A program made the position numbers and the translations under genes. DNA of 10,275 nucleotides from Palsa-459 sp035510855. Lineage in GTDB: Bacteria > Actinomycetota > Acidimicrobiia > Acidimicrobiales > RAAP-2. Under the pieces are notes generated by a model. That model saw only the letters and a program-made list of their open reading frames with translations. It was not told where the DNA came from and did not search any database. Of this stretch, positions 1-6,809 are shown piece by piece (position 1 is the first letter of the stretch; every line of letters begins with the position of its first letter). The stretch covers positions 1 to 10,275 of the forward strand of contig DATKGG010000045.1 of the NCBI GenBank assembly GCA_035510855.1. The letters run 5' to 3'.

Positions 1-1148
1 AGCCCACGGGCGTCTCGGCGACACCCGGCGACACCTCCGCGCTCGTGAGCTGGAGCGCGCCTGGATCCAACGGCGGGAGCACGATCACGGGCTACACGGT
101 CACCGCGGTCGACTCGACCACGCCGGCGAACGGCCACGAGACGTGCACGTGGACCACGGGCCCGCTCTCGTGCACCGTCTCGGGGCTCACCAACGGCGAC
201 AGCTACACGTTCACCGTGACGGCGACCAACGGCGCAGGGACCGGCCCAGCGTCCTCGGCGTCCTCGGCCGTCGTGCCCGCGGGCGTACCCAGCAAGCCCA
301 CGGGCGTCTCGGCGGCGGCGGGCGACACCTCCGCGCTCGTGACCTGGAACGCACCGGCCTCGAATGGCGGCTCGACCATCACGGGCTACACGGTCACCGC
401 GGCCGACTCGACCACACCTGCCAACGGCAACGAGACCTGCACGTGGACCACGGGTCCGCTCTCGTGCACCGTCTCGGGGCTCACCAACGGCGACAGCTAC
501 ACGTTCACGGTGACGGCCACGAACGGCACGGGAACGGGTCCCGCTTCGTCGCCCTCGTCAGCCGTCGTTCCCGCGACCACTCCAGGGCAGCCCACCAGCG
601 TCTCTGCCACGCCTGGCGACACCACGGCGCTCGTGACCTGGAACGCACCGGCCTCGAATGGCGGCTCGACCATCACGGGCTACACGGTCACCGCGGCCGA
701 CTCGACCACGCCGGCGAACGGCAACGAGACCTGCACGTGGACCACTGGTCCGCTCTCGTGCACCGTCTCGGGGCTCACCAACGGCGACAGCTACACGTTC
801 ACGGTGACCGCGACGAACGGCACGGGAACGGGTCCTGCTTCGTCGCCCTCGTCAGCCGTCGTTCCCGCAACCACTCCAGGGCAGCCCACCAGCGTCTCTG
901 CCACGCCTGGCATCGCCTCTGCGATTGTGACCTGGAGCGCGCCGGCCTCGGATGGCGGGAGCACGATCACGGGCTACACGGTCACCGCGGCCGACTCGAC
1001 CACGCCGGCGAACGGCAACGAGACCTGCACGTGGACCACGGGCCCGCTCACGTGCACCGTCTCGGGGCTCACCACCGGTGACAGCTACACGTTCACGGTG
1101 ACCGCGACGAACGGCACGGGAACGGGTCCTGCTTCGTCGCCCTCGTCG
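1..1148 (+). repeat. Tandem 294-bp FN3-coding repeat, four units
   Basis: Units begin at 1, 295, 589 and 883, each with agccca followed by a Thr codon and a Val-Ser codon pair, giving an exact 294-bp (98-codon) period with no indels. Similarity at DNA level is very high, including silent positions. The last unit loses similarity near 1148, where the others continue into the SAVVPA linker. Units 1 and 4 share the variant ggcgggagcacgatcacggg, while units 2 and 3 share ggcggctcgaccatcacggg, so the array is a mosaic. More units may lie left of the window. Confidence 0.93.
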
Positions 1149-1367
1149 ACCATCGTCGCGGCAAGTGTGCACCTGCTCACGGGAGGTTCCAACGGCTTCA
1201 ACTCCCCAAGCGCGTTCGCCCCTGTCGGTGGGGACATCTTGACCTGGATTAAGACGTTGTCGGACGCTCACATGTTCAAGGTGTCGAGCGGCTCCAGCTT
1301 TGATGGGACAAGCCGTGTTGGTCGCCTACTCGTCCGCTACTCGGTCACGGGCTTCCCCAGTTTCTAG
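3..1367 (+). CDS. FN3-repeat protein, 3' part (5' end outside window)
   Basis: The frame is open from the left edge (first full codon at base 3), so the true start lies upstream; the GTG at base 45 falls inside an FN3 strand and is not a start. Seen: four FN3 units of 98 residues each, with the typical W-x-A-P, GGSTITGYTVTA, GLTNGDSYTFTVTATN and GTGPAS strings. Each unit has two cysteines in a C-x8-C spacing (TCTWTTGPLSCT), which suggests a disulfide in a domain folded outside the cytoplasm. After about base 1150 the repeat stops, and a tail of about 68 residues (LLTGGSNGFNSPSAF onward) follows with no FN3 signature, sortase motif or membrane anchor. Stacked FN3 units usually act as spacers or binding modules in surface or secreted proteins; the catalytic or adhesive part, if any, is upstream and unseen. 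FN3 identity is secure; the function of the protein is unknown. Confidence 0.9.
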   Translation, partial: PTGVSATPGDTSALVSWSAPGSNGGSTITGYTVTAVDSTTPANGHETCTWTTGPLSCTVSGLTNGDSYTFTVTATNGAGTGPASSASSAVVPAGVPSKPTGVSAAAGDTSALVTWNAPASNGGSTITGYTVTAADSTTPANGNETCTWTTGPLSCTVSGLTNGDSYTFTVTATNGTGTGPASSPSSAVVPATTPGQPTSVSATPGDTTALVTWNAPASNGGSTITGYTVTAADSTTPANGNETCTWTTGPLSCTVSGLTNGDSYTFTVTATNGTGTGPASSPSSAVVPATTPGQPTSVSATPGIASAIVTWSAPASDGGSTITGYTVTAADSTTPANGNETCTWTTGPLTCTVSGLTTGDSYTFTVTATNGTGTGPASSPSSTIVAASVHLLTGGSNGFNSPSAFAPVGGDILTWIKTLSDAHMFKVSSGSSFDGTSRVGRLLVRYSVTGFPSF

Positions 1368-1439
1368 GTCGAGACCCGCTCGCCGCACGCGACGCTGCAC
1401 AGTGGACTGGCCGCACGCAGTAGGCGCCGGGCTGTCCGC

Positions 1440-2015
1440 GTGAGACTCGTTGCGCCGATGGCGACGAGCAGCGTGCACGCTGCGCTTCGAGCCGCCGCAA
1501 CGGCGTCGCCCACCTATGACGGGCCTGAGGTGCTCGGCCTCGGCGCTCCGCCAGCGGGCTTCGCGCTCCACCGCCGCGACGTCACGGTCGGACGCGGGCG
1601 CGTCGACTTCGACCGGGCGCGCCTCGGGCTCCGGACGTGGGCGACGCACCGGGTGCCCGGCGTGCGTGTCCATCCACCGTCGACACCAGTCAGCCTCGAC
1701 GCGGTTTACCTCGTCATGCTCGGCGCGCCGTTCGTCTCAATCTCGGCCCCGTGCCGCGTGACTCGTGTCACCGACGAGGCCGCGCACTGGGGGTTCAGCT
1801 ACCGAACGCTGCCGGGGCACCCTGAGCTCGGCGAGGAGGCCTTCGACGTGCGCCTGGAGGCGAGCGACCAGGTCCGCCTCGGCATCGTCGCGGTCTCTCG
1901 GCACGCAGGTGCGCTCATGGGGCTTGTCGGGCCTGTAGCGAGCCTGGTCCAGCGTCGCGTCACTGTCGCCTACGGGCGCGCGCTCCGAGACTTCGTTCGC
2001 GCGCCGTCGGTGTGA
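1440..2015 (+). CDS. DUF1990 family protein
   Basis: A 191-residue protein that matches the DUF1990 (UPF0548) family as I know it. The central string CRVTRVTDEAAHWGFSYRTL (about residues 105-124) runs into PGHPELGEEAF (125-135), and the C-terminal part has the usual VSRHAG and LVQRRVTVAYGRAL pattern. Early residues P25-T26-Y27 fit the family's PTYxxVG-type opening. The family is a small cytoplasmic protein common in actinobacteria, with no established biochemical role; I do not assign one. The GTG at 1440 is used here; an ATG at 1458 (residue 7) is an equally possible start and neither has a clear ribosome-binding site. It lies 72 bp after the FN3 gene and ends 9 bp before the stop of the convergent gene at 2025. 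Confidence 0.85.
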   Translation: MRLVAPMATSSVHAALRAAATASPTYDGPEVLGLGAPPAGFALHRRDVTVGRGRVDFDRARLGLRTWATHRVPGVRVHPPSTPVSLDAVYLVMLGAPFVSISAPCRVTRVTDEAAHWGFSYRTLPGHPELGEEAFDVRLEASDQVRLGIVAVSRHAGALMGLVGPVASLVQRRVTVAYGRALRDFVRAPSV

Positions 2016-2021
2016 CCGCGA

Positions 2022-2033
2022 GGCTCAGGAGCC
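2022..2033. other. Small GGCT-CAGG-AGCC hairpin at convergent gene ends
   Basis: Arms GGCT (2022-2025) and AGCC (2030-2033) flank a 4-nt loop just at the TGA of the dimethylformamidase-like gene, 6 bp after the DUF1990 stop. It is the only inverted repeat I noticed at this convergent junction. The stem is only 4 bp with no T-tract, so it is at most a weak terminator candidate. Confidence 0.2.
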
Positions 2034-3695
2034 CGAAGGCAGGATGGACGCGAGGTTCGACCTGGACGGCATGCGCCGACCCGCGGGCCCCTGACCGAAG
2101 AGCCACAGGATGTTGCCCGTGATCGTCTGCAGCTCACCGGCCGCGCAGCTGCCATGGCTCGGGCAGGTCGCCATGGCGTTGATCCAGTTGTTGTTGCCCG
2201 TGTCGATGACCCCCGCCCTGCTGTGAGGGTCCGTGTAGTACGTCATGTCTGAGAAGGTGTCGGCTCCCCACGTCCCCTGGTTTGTGTACACCTCGCTCAG
2301 CGGGATCGGCGAGTGGCCGAGCACCATGAGGTCCGGGGACACCCCGGAGAATTGGCTCACATGGTCGATGTCCGATGCGATGACGCCGGGCAGCACGGAC
2401 CCGTCGTGCAGGTGCGTCCCGCGGTAGATCCAGGATCTCGCGTCGGCGACCACGAACGGCGCGGGCGTGGACCCCGGTAGCAGGTAGCCGCTGTAGGTCT
2501 CACCGACGAGCGGGTCGCCCGGCCAGCTGGACGGCGGCGAGCTCCACGTGTTGCCCGTGATCTCCATCGGGTTGCCGCCGTGGGCCGCGAGCGGGTCCTC
2601 GGCGGCGTCGCGATAATCGACCTCTTGTCGGTCCTGGCCGAGCGGCGACGACTGGAGGCGCACGTGGCGCAGCACCGAGGCTGCACCGAAGAACACGATG
2701 TTGAGCCCCTTGCGCTCCGCCTCTTGGACGCCCACGCGCTCCTGGTAGGACCAGGACTCGTCGTGGCCGAGCGACAGCAGCACGCGGTGCCGCGAGACGA
2801 TGTCGGGGTGCTGGGTGACGGTCACGTCGGTGACATAGGCGACGTCGAGCCCGTGCTGCTCGCAGAACCGAATGAGCGGGTACTCGTCGCCGAAGAAATC
2901 TGACGCACCGTTACCCGTGTCGTAGGGGCGATCGAAGGAGACCACCCTCGCGCGGTTGCACACCGGATACACGGGCACGCCGGGCACGCAGGCACCCTGG
3001 CCCTGGTAGAAGGAGTAGCCCCCGAAGGCGTTCCACCCCTCTTCGACGAACGTCCGGTTCATGATGAGGTAGGTCGCGCGGCTCGTTGGGTCCCACACGG
3101 TCAGCGGCACGTAGGCCTGCTGGCCCCTCGAGCCCGTGAGCTTGAAGAGGTAGTCGCCCTGGACGAAGGCCTTCGTGACCGTGACGACGAGCGAGCGCGA
3201 CCAGTTCGCACAGCTCGCCATGTTGATCCCCGGCGTGACCTGGCACCGGGGCTGGGCGCGGCCGTGCAGCGTGACCGAGTGCCAGACCTCGCGCGCGCCG
3301 GTGCCGCGGTAGTAGCCCATGCGGTACGCGACGACGTGGTATGTCGCCGCGGTAGTCGAGACGTAGAGGCCCACGCGCTGGCCGACGGCGACGTAGTTCT
3401 CGTTCGCGAACCCCTCGATGCCCCCTTCATGCAATGACCTCGGGATCTCCCAGGCAGTCGTGCCCGTGAGCTCGTTCTCCGCGACGACCCAGGGTGCGAC
3501 GACCCCCGCGGGCCCGAGGTACGTGGCCGTGGGCCCCGTCTGCACCGGTGACGTGCCCGGTCCGGTCGTGCCACCGGCGAAGACGAGCACGGCCAGCACG
3601 GCGAGCCCCACCAGCGCGACCAGCCCCACGCCCGCGCGATGGTGGCGCCATCGCACGGCGCGAGCGCCCGGCTTCGAGTGACTCCCCCTAGCCAA
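2025..3695 (-). CDS. Membrane-anchored N,N-dimethylformamidase beta-subunit-like protein
   Basis: A 556-residue protein. Residues about 22-40 (VGLVALVGLAVLAVLVFAG), preceded by RWRHHR, form one hydrophobic segment: a signal anchor or uncleaved signal peptide that puts the rest outside the membrane. The body has the marks of the N,N-dimethylformamidase beta-subunit C-terminal-like family: IEGFANENYVAVGQRV (93-108), YHVVAYRMGYYRGTGAREV (119-137), LSLGHDESWS (307-316), FFGAASVLRHVRLQSSPLG (335-353), FVVADARSWIYRGT (414-427), DMTYYTDP (483-490) and GNNNWINAM (500-508). True dimethylformamidase is a cytoplasmic iron-dependent amidase with a small alpha subunit; no alpha subunit is visible here, so the substrate is unknown and amidase activity is only a family-level guess. 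The usual GHDEYWS motif reads GHDESWS. The start is uncertain: TTG at 3695 gives the full frame, while GTG at 3656 would also keep the hydrophobic segment; neither has a strong Shine-Dalgarno. It lies 51 bp after the SDR gene, probably in the same transcript. Confidence 0.85.
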   Translation of the reverse strand: MARGSHSKPGARAVRWRHHRAGVGLVALVGLAVLAVLVFAGGTTGPGTSPVQTGPTATYLGPAGVVAPWVVAENELTGTTAWEIPRSLHEGGIEGFANENYVAVGQRVGLYVSTTAATYHVVAYRMGYYRGTGAREVWHSVTLHGRAQPRCQVTPGINMASCANWSRSLVVTVTKAFVQGDYLFKLTGSRGQQAYVPLTVWDPTSRATYLIMNRTFVEEGWNAFGGYSFYQGQGACVPGVPVYPVCNRARVVSFDRPYDTGNGASDFFGDEYPLIRFCEQHGLDVAYVTDVTVTQHPDIVSRHRVLLSLGHDESWSYQERVGVQEAERKGLNIVFFGAASVLRHVRLQSSPLGQDRQEVDYRDAAEDPLAAHGGNPMEITGNTWSSPPSSWPGDPLVGETYSGYLLPGSTPAPFVVADARSWIYRGTHLHDGSVLPGVIASDIDHVSQFSGVSPDLMVLGHSPIPLSEVYTNQGTWGADTFSDMTYYTDPHSRAGVIDTGNNNWINAMATCPSHGSCAAGELQTITGNILWLFGQGPAGRRMPSRSNLASILPSGS

Positions 3696-3746
3696 CGTCG
3701 CCGTCCGTTGTCGCCATTCCAGGACGGCAGTGCCCTGCGACGTCGC

Positions 3747-4499
3747 TCACGTGACGAGCGAGAGCCCGCCGTCGACGACCACGACCTGGCCGGTGACAAA
3801 GGGCGCCGACGCGAGGGCAAGGACGACCTCGGCCACGTCGCCGGGCTGGCCCGAGCGCCGAAGGGGCGAGACGGCGCTCACGAAGGCGCGGATGTCGTCC
3901 CAGTCCTGCGTCCAGGGCGTGTCGATCAGCCCCGGCGCGACCGCGTTCACCCGGACCTCGGGACCCACCACCTTGGCGAGCAGGAGCGTCATGTGGTTGA
4001 CCGCTGCCTTGGAGGCCGCGTAGGGGATCGAGCTGCCTGTCGGTCGAAGTCCCGCGATCGAGGACAGGTTGACGATGGCCCCCCGGCTCGCGCGCAGCGC
4101 GTCCATCGCAGCGACTGACATCGCCCAGGTACCGAACACGTTCACCTCGAAGATCCGCCGCCAGACCGTCAGGTCAGCGCGCTCGAGGTGGTCGTGCGCG
4201 ATCACCTCGGTCGTCCCGGCGTTGTTGACGAGCACGTCGAGGTGCCCGAACCGCTCGAGCGTGCTCGCGACGAGCCGCCCGACGTCGTCGTCGTCAGCGA
4301 TGTCGGCCTGCACGTGGATCGCGGAGTTGAGCTCGGCCGCGATCCGCTCGCCGGCCTCGGGGTTCGAGCGCGAGTTGACGACGACGTGGGCCCCCGCCGC
4401 GGCGAAGCGCCGCGCGGTTGCCTCGCCGATACCGCTCGACGAGCCGGTGACGAGGACCACCTTGCCCTCGAAGTCGCCAGCCTCGCTCGGCGCCGTCAC
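3747..4499 (-). CDS. SDR family oxidoreductase
   Basis: A classical short-chain dehydrogenase/reductase of 250 residues, the usual family length. Seen: the nucleotide-binding TGSSSGIG (18-25), NNAG (92-95), the structural Asn in VNVFG (N120), NLSSIAG with the catalytic Ser (about 147), YAASK with Tyr160 and Lys164, and the C-terminal VTGQVVVVDGG. NSR after beta-2 (42-44) suggests NADP(H) preference, but that is an inference. Substrate cannot be read from sequence. I chose the GTG at 4499 over a longer in-frame opening to 4589 because the extra 30 residues lie inside the upstream gene and precede the normal SDR N-terminus. This start shares GTGA with the stop of the epimerase gene (4-bp overlap), a strong sign of translational coupling and co-transcription. 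Confidence 0.93.
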   Translation of the reverse strand: MTAPSEAGDFEGKVVLVTGSSSGIGEATARRFAAAGAHVVVNSRSNPEAGERIAAELNSAIHVQADIADDDDVGRLVASTLERFGHLDVLVNNAGTTEVIAHDHLERADLTVWRRIFEVNVFGTWAMSVAAMDALRASRGAIVNLSSIAGLRPTGSSIPYAASKAAVNHMTLLLAKVVGPEVRVNAVAPGLIDTPWTQDWDDIRAFVSAVSPLRRSGQPGDVAEVVLALASAPFVTGQVVVVDGGLSLVT

Positions 4500-5422
4500 G
4501 TGCGCCGCACCCGCCACGAGCCGGTCCAGCGCTGCCCGGGCTCGAGCACGACGAGGTCCCTGCCCGTGCGAAGCGCGTCGGGCGGGCACGTCATCGGCTC
4601 GATCGCGACCGCGGAGCGTCGTCGCGGCGCCGCGAGCGTGTCGCCGGTAAAGACCTGGAGGTATGGGAACGTCCGGTCGACGCTGAGCTCGACGGTCCCC
4701 AAGTCCTCGTCGGCGAGCCGGGCCGTCGCCCAGCCTGACTCGTCGCGCTCGAGCTCGCAGTAGGTCACGTCGAGGATCGAGTCACCGAGCACGGACGGCT
4801 TGCGCCGGTCGAGCGAGCCGCCATCGACCGGCCGCACGAGGCCCGTCGGGCGTCGGAACTCGTCGACGTCGACGATGCCGAGCGCGGGCACACTCAGGAT
4901 CGCGCGGTCGATGCCGTGCGCGGGGGCCGCGAGGTACGGGTGGAACCCGAGGCCGAAGGGGACGGGGACCTGGTCGACATTCGTCACTGTCGTGGTCACC
5001 GTCAGCCCGAGCGTCCCGAGGTGGAACGCGACCTCGACGAGCGCGAGGAACGGGTACCCGGGCTCGGGGTGCACGAGCAGCGACAGCTGGCAGCGGTTCT
5101 GCGCGACCGAGTCGACGACGAAGGGTCGGTACCGCACGAGTCCATGGATCGCGTTGCCGAGCGCGGGCTCGTTGAGCGCGGCGTGGGCCTCGCGGCCCGA
5201 GAAGCTCCACGCGCCTCCACCGAGGCGGTTGGGCCACGGGAAGCAGAGCTGGCCGCGACCACCGGTCGACATCTCCTCGGCGCTGAAGCCCTCGACGACC
5301 TGGATGCCACCTCTCACGTAGTCGCGCAGCGTCGCGCCGATCTCGGTCACGACGGCGCGCTGGTCGCCGTGCGCCAGCAGCACCTGCTCGCCGGTGGGGA
5401 GCGTCACGGCGAGCGGAGCCAC
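4496..5422 (-). CDS. Aldose 1-epimerase (mutarotase) family protein
   Basis: A 308-residue protein of the galactose mutarotase-like fold, in the subgroup of actinobacterial aldose 1-epimerase family proteins. It would interconvert alpha and beta anomers of a sugar; the specific sugar is not known. Seen: GDQRAVVTEIGATLRDY near the N-terminus, GGRGQLCFPWPNR (54-66), NAIHGLVR with the first active-site His (H93), HPEPGYPF (118-125), GLGFHPYL with the second His (H161), YLQVFTGD, and IEPMTCPPDA with the likely catalytic Glu (E275). The frame stays open far upstream, to 6358, but that stretch is antisense to surE and has no domain signature, so I start at the GTG at 5422; GTG at 5407 is the alternative. 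No clear ribosome-binding site precedes either. It is the first gene of the minus-strand run and its stop overlaps the SDR start. It diverges from surE across 27 bp. Confidence 0.92.
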   Translation of the reverse strand: MAPLAVTLPTGEQVLLAHGDQRAVVTEIGATLRDYVRGGIQVVEGFSAEEMSTGGRGQLCFPWPNRLGGGAWSFSGREAHAALNEPALGNAIHGLVRYRPFVVDSVAQNRCQLSLLVHPEPGYPFLALVEVAFHLGTLGLTVTTTVTNVDQVPVPFGLGFHPYLAAPAHGIDRAILSVPALGIVDVDEFRRPTGLVRPVDGGSLDRRKPSVLGDSILDVTYCELERDESGWATARLADEDLGTVELSVDRTFPYLQVFTGDTLAAPRRRSAVAIEPMTCPPDALRTGRDLVVLEPGQRWTGSWRVRRT

Positions 5423-5449
5423 GTCGCGGGGGCAGCAGGCATCACCGTT

Positions 5450-6313
5450 ATGGTACGGCGGGTGCGGGTGCTCATCACGAACGATGACGGCGCTTCGGCT
5501 CCGGGGCTCGCCGCGCTCGTCGAGGCCACCCATGCCTGGACGCAGCGAGCGCCGACCGGGCAGCCCCGCGAGCTCGTCGTGGTCGCGCCGAATCGCAACT
5601 ACTCGGGGGCGGGCGCCTCGGTCGGCGAGGTGTACGCGCGATCGTCGATCGCCTATCAGCGCCACCACCTCGAGGGGCTCGACGACGTCGAGTGCTTCGC
5701 GCTCGACGCCTCCCCCGCACTGTGCGTGCTCGTCGGCATCCTGGGCGGGATCGGACCGCGTCCCGACATCGTCCTCGCAGGCGTCAACGCGGGCGTGAAC
5801 GTCGGCCGCTCGGTGCTGCACTCCGGCACGGTCGGGGCGGTCCTCGCGGGCAGCCAGCTCGGCCTGTCGGGACTGGCGGTCTCCATCCAGTGGGTGGAGG
5901 ACGCCCCCTACGACGTGGCGGCGCTTCTCGCCGTCGAGGTCCTCGACCAGCTCATCGCCGCGCCGCCGCGGACGGTGCTCAACCTCAACGTCCCTGCGCT
6001 GCGGCGCCACGAGCTGCTGGGCGTGCGGCGAGGCCGGATCTCGACGGCGGGCATCGTGAAGGCCGCAGGCATCGCGGCGGGCGGCGAGCCGCTCGGCGAC
6101 GAAGGCGAGATCATCCTGCGGCTCGGCTCGGCGGTTCCCTCCCTGGGCGACGTGAGCGACGAGGAGCCCGAGGACGACGGCGCGCTCGTGGCGGCTGGCT
6201 TCGCCTCGCTCACCCCGCTTCGATCCGTCCACGAGGACACCGACACCGGCGCCGACGACGCCGTCCGCGCCGCCCTCGAGGCGGTCAGCAAGCACCTCGC
6301 AGCGATCGGCTGA
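5450..6313 (+). CDS. surE: 5'/3'-nucleotidase SurE
   Basis: SurE is a metal-dependent phosphatase that removes phosphate from nucleoside monophosphates and is linked to survival in stationary phase. Seen in the 287-residue product: VRVLITNDDG at the N-terminus with the metal-binding Asp pair (D12, D13), NRNYSGAGAS with the metal-site Ser (S52), PDIVLAGVNAGVNVG with Asn113, LHSGTVGA (123-130), GLAVSI, and the late FASLTPL (251-257). The common GTPADC string reads DASPALC (86-92), which resembles what I recall from actinobacterial SurE, so it is probably a lineage variant. ATG at 5450 is used; GTG at 5462 would give MRVLITNDDG, the usual SurE opening, and is a real alternative. The frame is open further upstream, but that part is antisense to the epimerase gene and carries no signature. 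Confidence 0.94.
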   Translation: MVRRVRVLITNDDGASAPGLAALVEATHAWTQRAPTGQPRELVVVAPNRNYSGAGASVGEVYARSSIAYQRHHLEGLDDVECFALDASPALCVLVGILGGIGPRPDIVLAGVNAGVNVGRSVLHSGTVGAVLAGSQLGLSGLAVSIQWVEDAPYDVAALLAVEVLDQLIAAPPRTVLNLNVPALRRHELLGVRRGRISTAGIVKAAGIAAGGEPLGDEGEIILRLGSAVPSLGDVSDEEPEDDGALVAAGFASLTPLRSVHEDTDTGADDAVRAALEAVSKHLAAIG

Positions 6314-6354
6314 GGGACCGAGCCGCGTGACTCGTGGGCTGCCTGCTCGCGGGA

Positions 6355-6771
6355 TCAATCGTCGACGTCAGCAGCGCGCAGGCGCTTGACGCTGCTGCGG
6401 CGCCGCTTGGACTCGAGCCGGCGCTCGACGGCCGAGGTCTTCGGCTTGGTGGCACGACGCGGCGTGGGCACGTCGAGTGCCGCGGCCACCCGTCGCTCGA
6501 GGCGCTGCTCGGCGACCTTGCGATTCTCGCCCTGCCGCCGTGACGCCGACGATGACGCTCGCACGACGTCCCCGAATACCTCGCGCAGCCTCGCACGCGT
6601 CGGCTCGTCGAAGCTCGTGGCCGTCGTGAGATCGAGCTCGACGGTGATGCGGCTGCGCGTGCGGTTCGCGTGCTGGCCACCTGGCCCGCCCGCGGTGTCG
6701 GCCCGGACCGTGAGGTCCCTCGGATCGATGCGCGGCGTCGAGGCACGCGATCGCCTCGCAGCGACGGCCAC
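6355..6771 (-). CDS. arfB: ArfB-type peptidyl-tRNA hydrolase (class I release factor-like)
   Basis: A 138-residue protein with the GGQ catalytic loop of class I release factors: GGPGGQHANRTRSRITVELD (28-47), where GGQ (31-33) contacts the peptidyl-tRNA ester. There is no codon-recognition domain. The C-terminus is a long basic tail (TKPKTSAVERRLESKRRR and on, about 108-132), as in ArfB/YaeJ, where it enters the empty mRNA channel of stalled ribosomes. Length agrees with E. coli ArfB (140 residues). The role is therefore rescue of ribosomes stalled without a stop codon; mitochondrial ICT1 is the eukaryotic relative. Start is GTG at 6771, with no Shine-Dalgarno but a TAnnnT element close upstream. 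It is divergent from the aldo/keto reductase and convergent with surE (41-bp gap). Confidence 0.92.
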   Translation of the reverse strand: MAVAARRSRASTPRIDPRDLTVRADTAGGPGGQHANRTRSRITVELDLTTATSFDEPTRARLREVFGDVVRASSSASRRQGENRKVAEQRLERRVAAALDVPTPRRATKPKTSAVERRLESKRRRSSVKRLRAADVDD

Positions 6772-6809
6772 GTGTCGAGGCTACGTGCCGACAAGTACGC
6801 TTCGCCGTC
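6772..6809. promoter_or_regulatory. Divergent 38-bp start region, candidate leaderless promoters
   Basis: Neither flanking start codon has a Shine-Dalgarno. On the plus strand TACGCT (6796-6801) lies 8 nt before the ATG at 6810. On the minus strand TAGCCT (revcomp of 6778-6783) lies 6 nt before the GTG at 6771. Both fit the TAnnnT -10 pattern at the distance seen in leaderless actinobacterial transcripts. I see no convincing -35 for either. This is pattern matching only. Confidence 0.35.

Noticed and set aside
86..92. SurE residues 86-92 (positions here are residues), DASPALC in place of GTPADC, as a sign of an inactive enzyme
   Set aside because: The metal-site residues (Asp pair, Ser52, Asn113) are all present, and an x-P-A-L variant matches what I recall of actinobacterial SurE proteins.
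143..1081. A 312-codon open frame on the plus strand in a second frame, inside the FN3 array
   Set aside because: The 294-bp period is a multiple of three, so any stop-free alternative frame in one unit is copied in all. The product is His/Arg-rich with no domain signature and lies wholly inside the FN3 gene.
1368..1439. Search for a terminator or promoter between the FN3 and DUF1990 genes
   Set aside because: I found no stable hairpin with a T-tract and no convincing -35/-10 pair in these 72 bases.
3691..3717. Nine-codon ATG reading frame on the minus strand (from 3717) before the dimethylformamidase-like gene
   Set aside because: It ends within a few codons at a TAG inside the next gene's start, has no clear ribosome-binding site, and could easily be chance.
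4500..4589. N-terminal extension of the SDR to a start at 4589
   Set aside because: It adds 30 Arg/Ala-rich residues before a normal SDR N-terminus and overlaps the epimerase gene by more than 90 bp, whereas the GTG at 4499 gives the standard 4-bp coupled overlap.
4916..5449. Open plus-strand frame upstream of and in frame with surE
   Set aside because: It is antisense to the epimerase gene and has no signature. SurE proteins begin right at the VLITNDDG strand, as here from 5450 or 5462.
5423..6358. Minus-strand open frame continuous with the epimerase, which would make a 620-residue fusion
   Set aside because: The extra 312 codons are antisense to surE, are rich in Arg, Glu and Asp without any motif, and precede a normal epimerase N-terminus.
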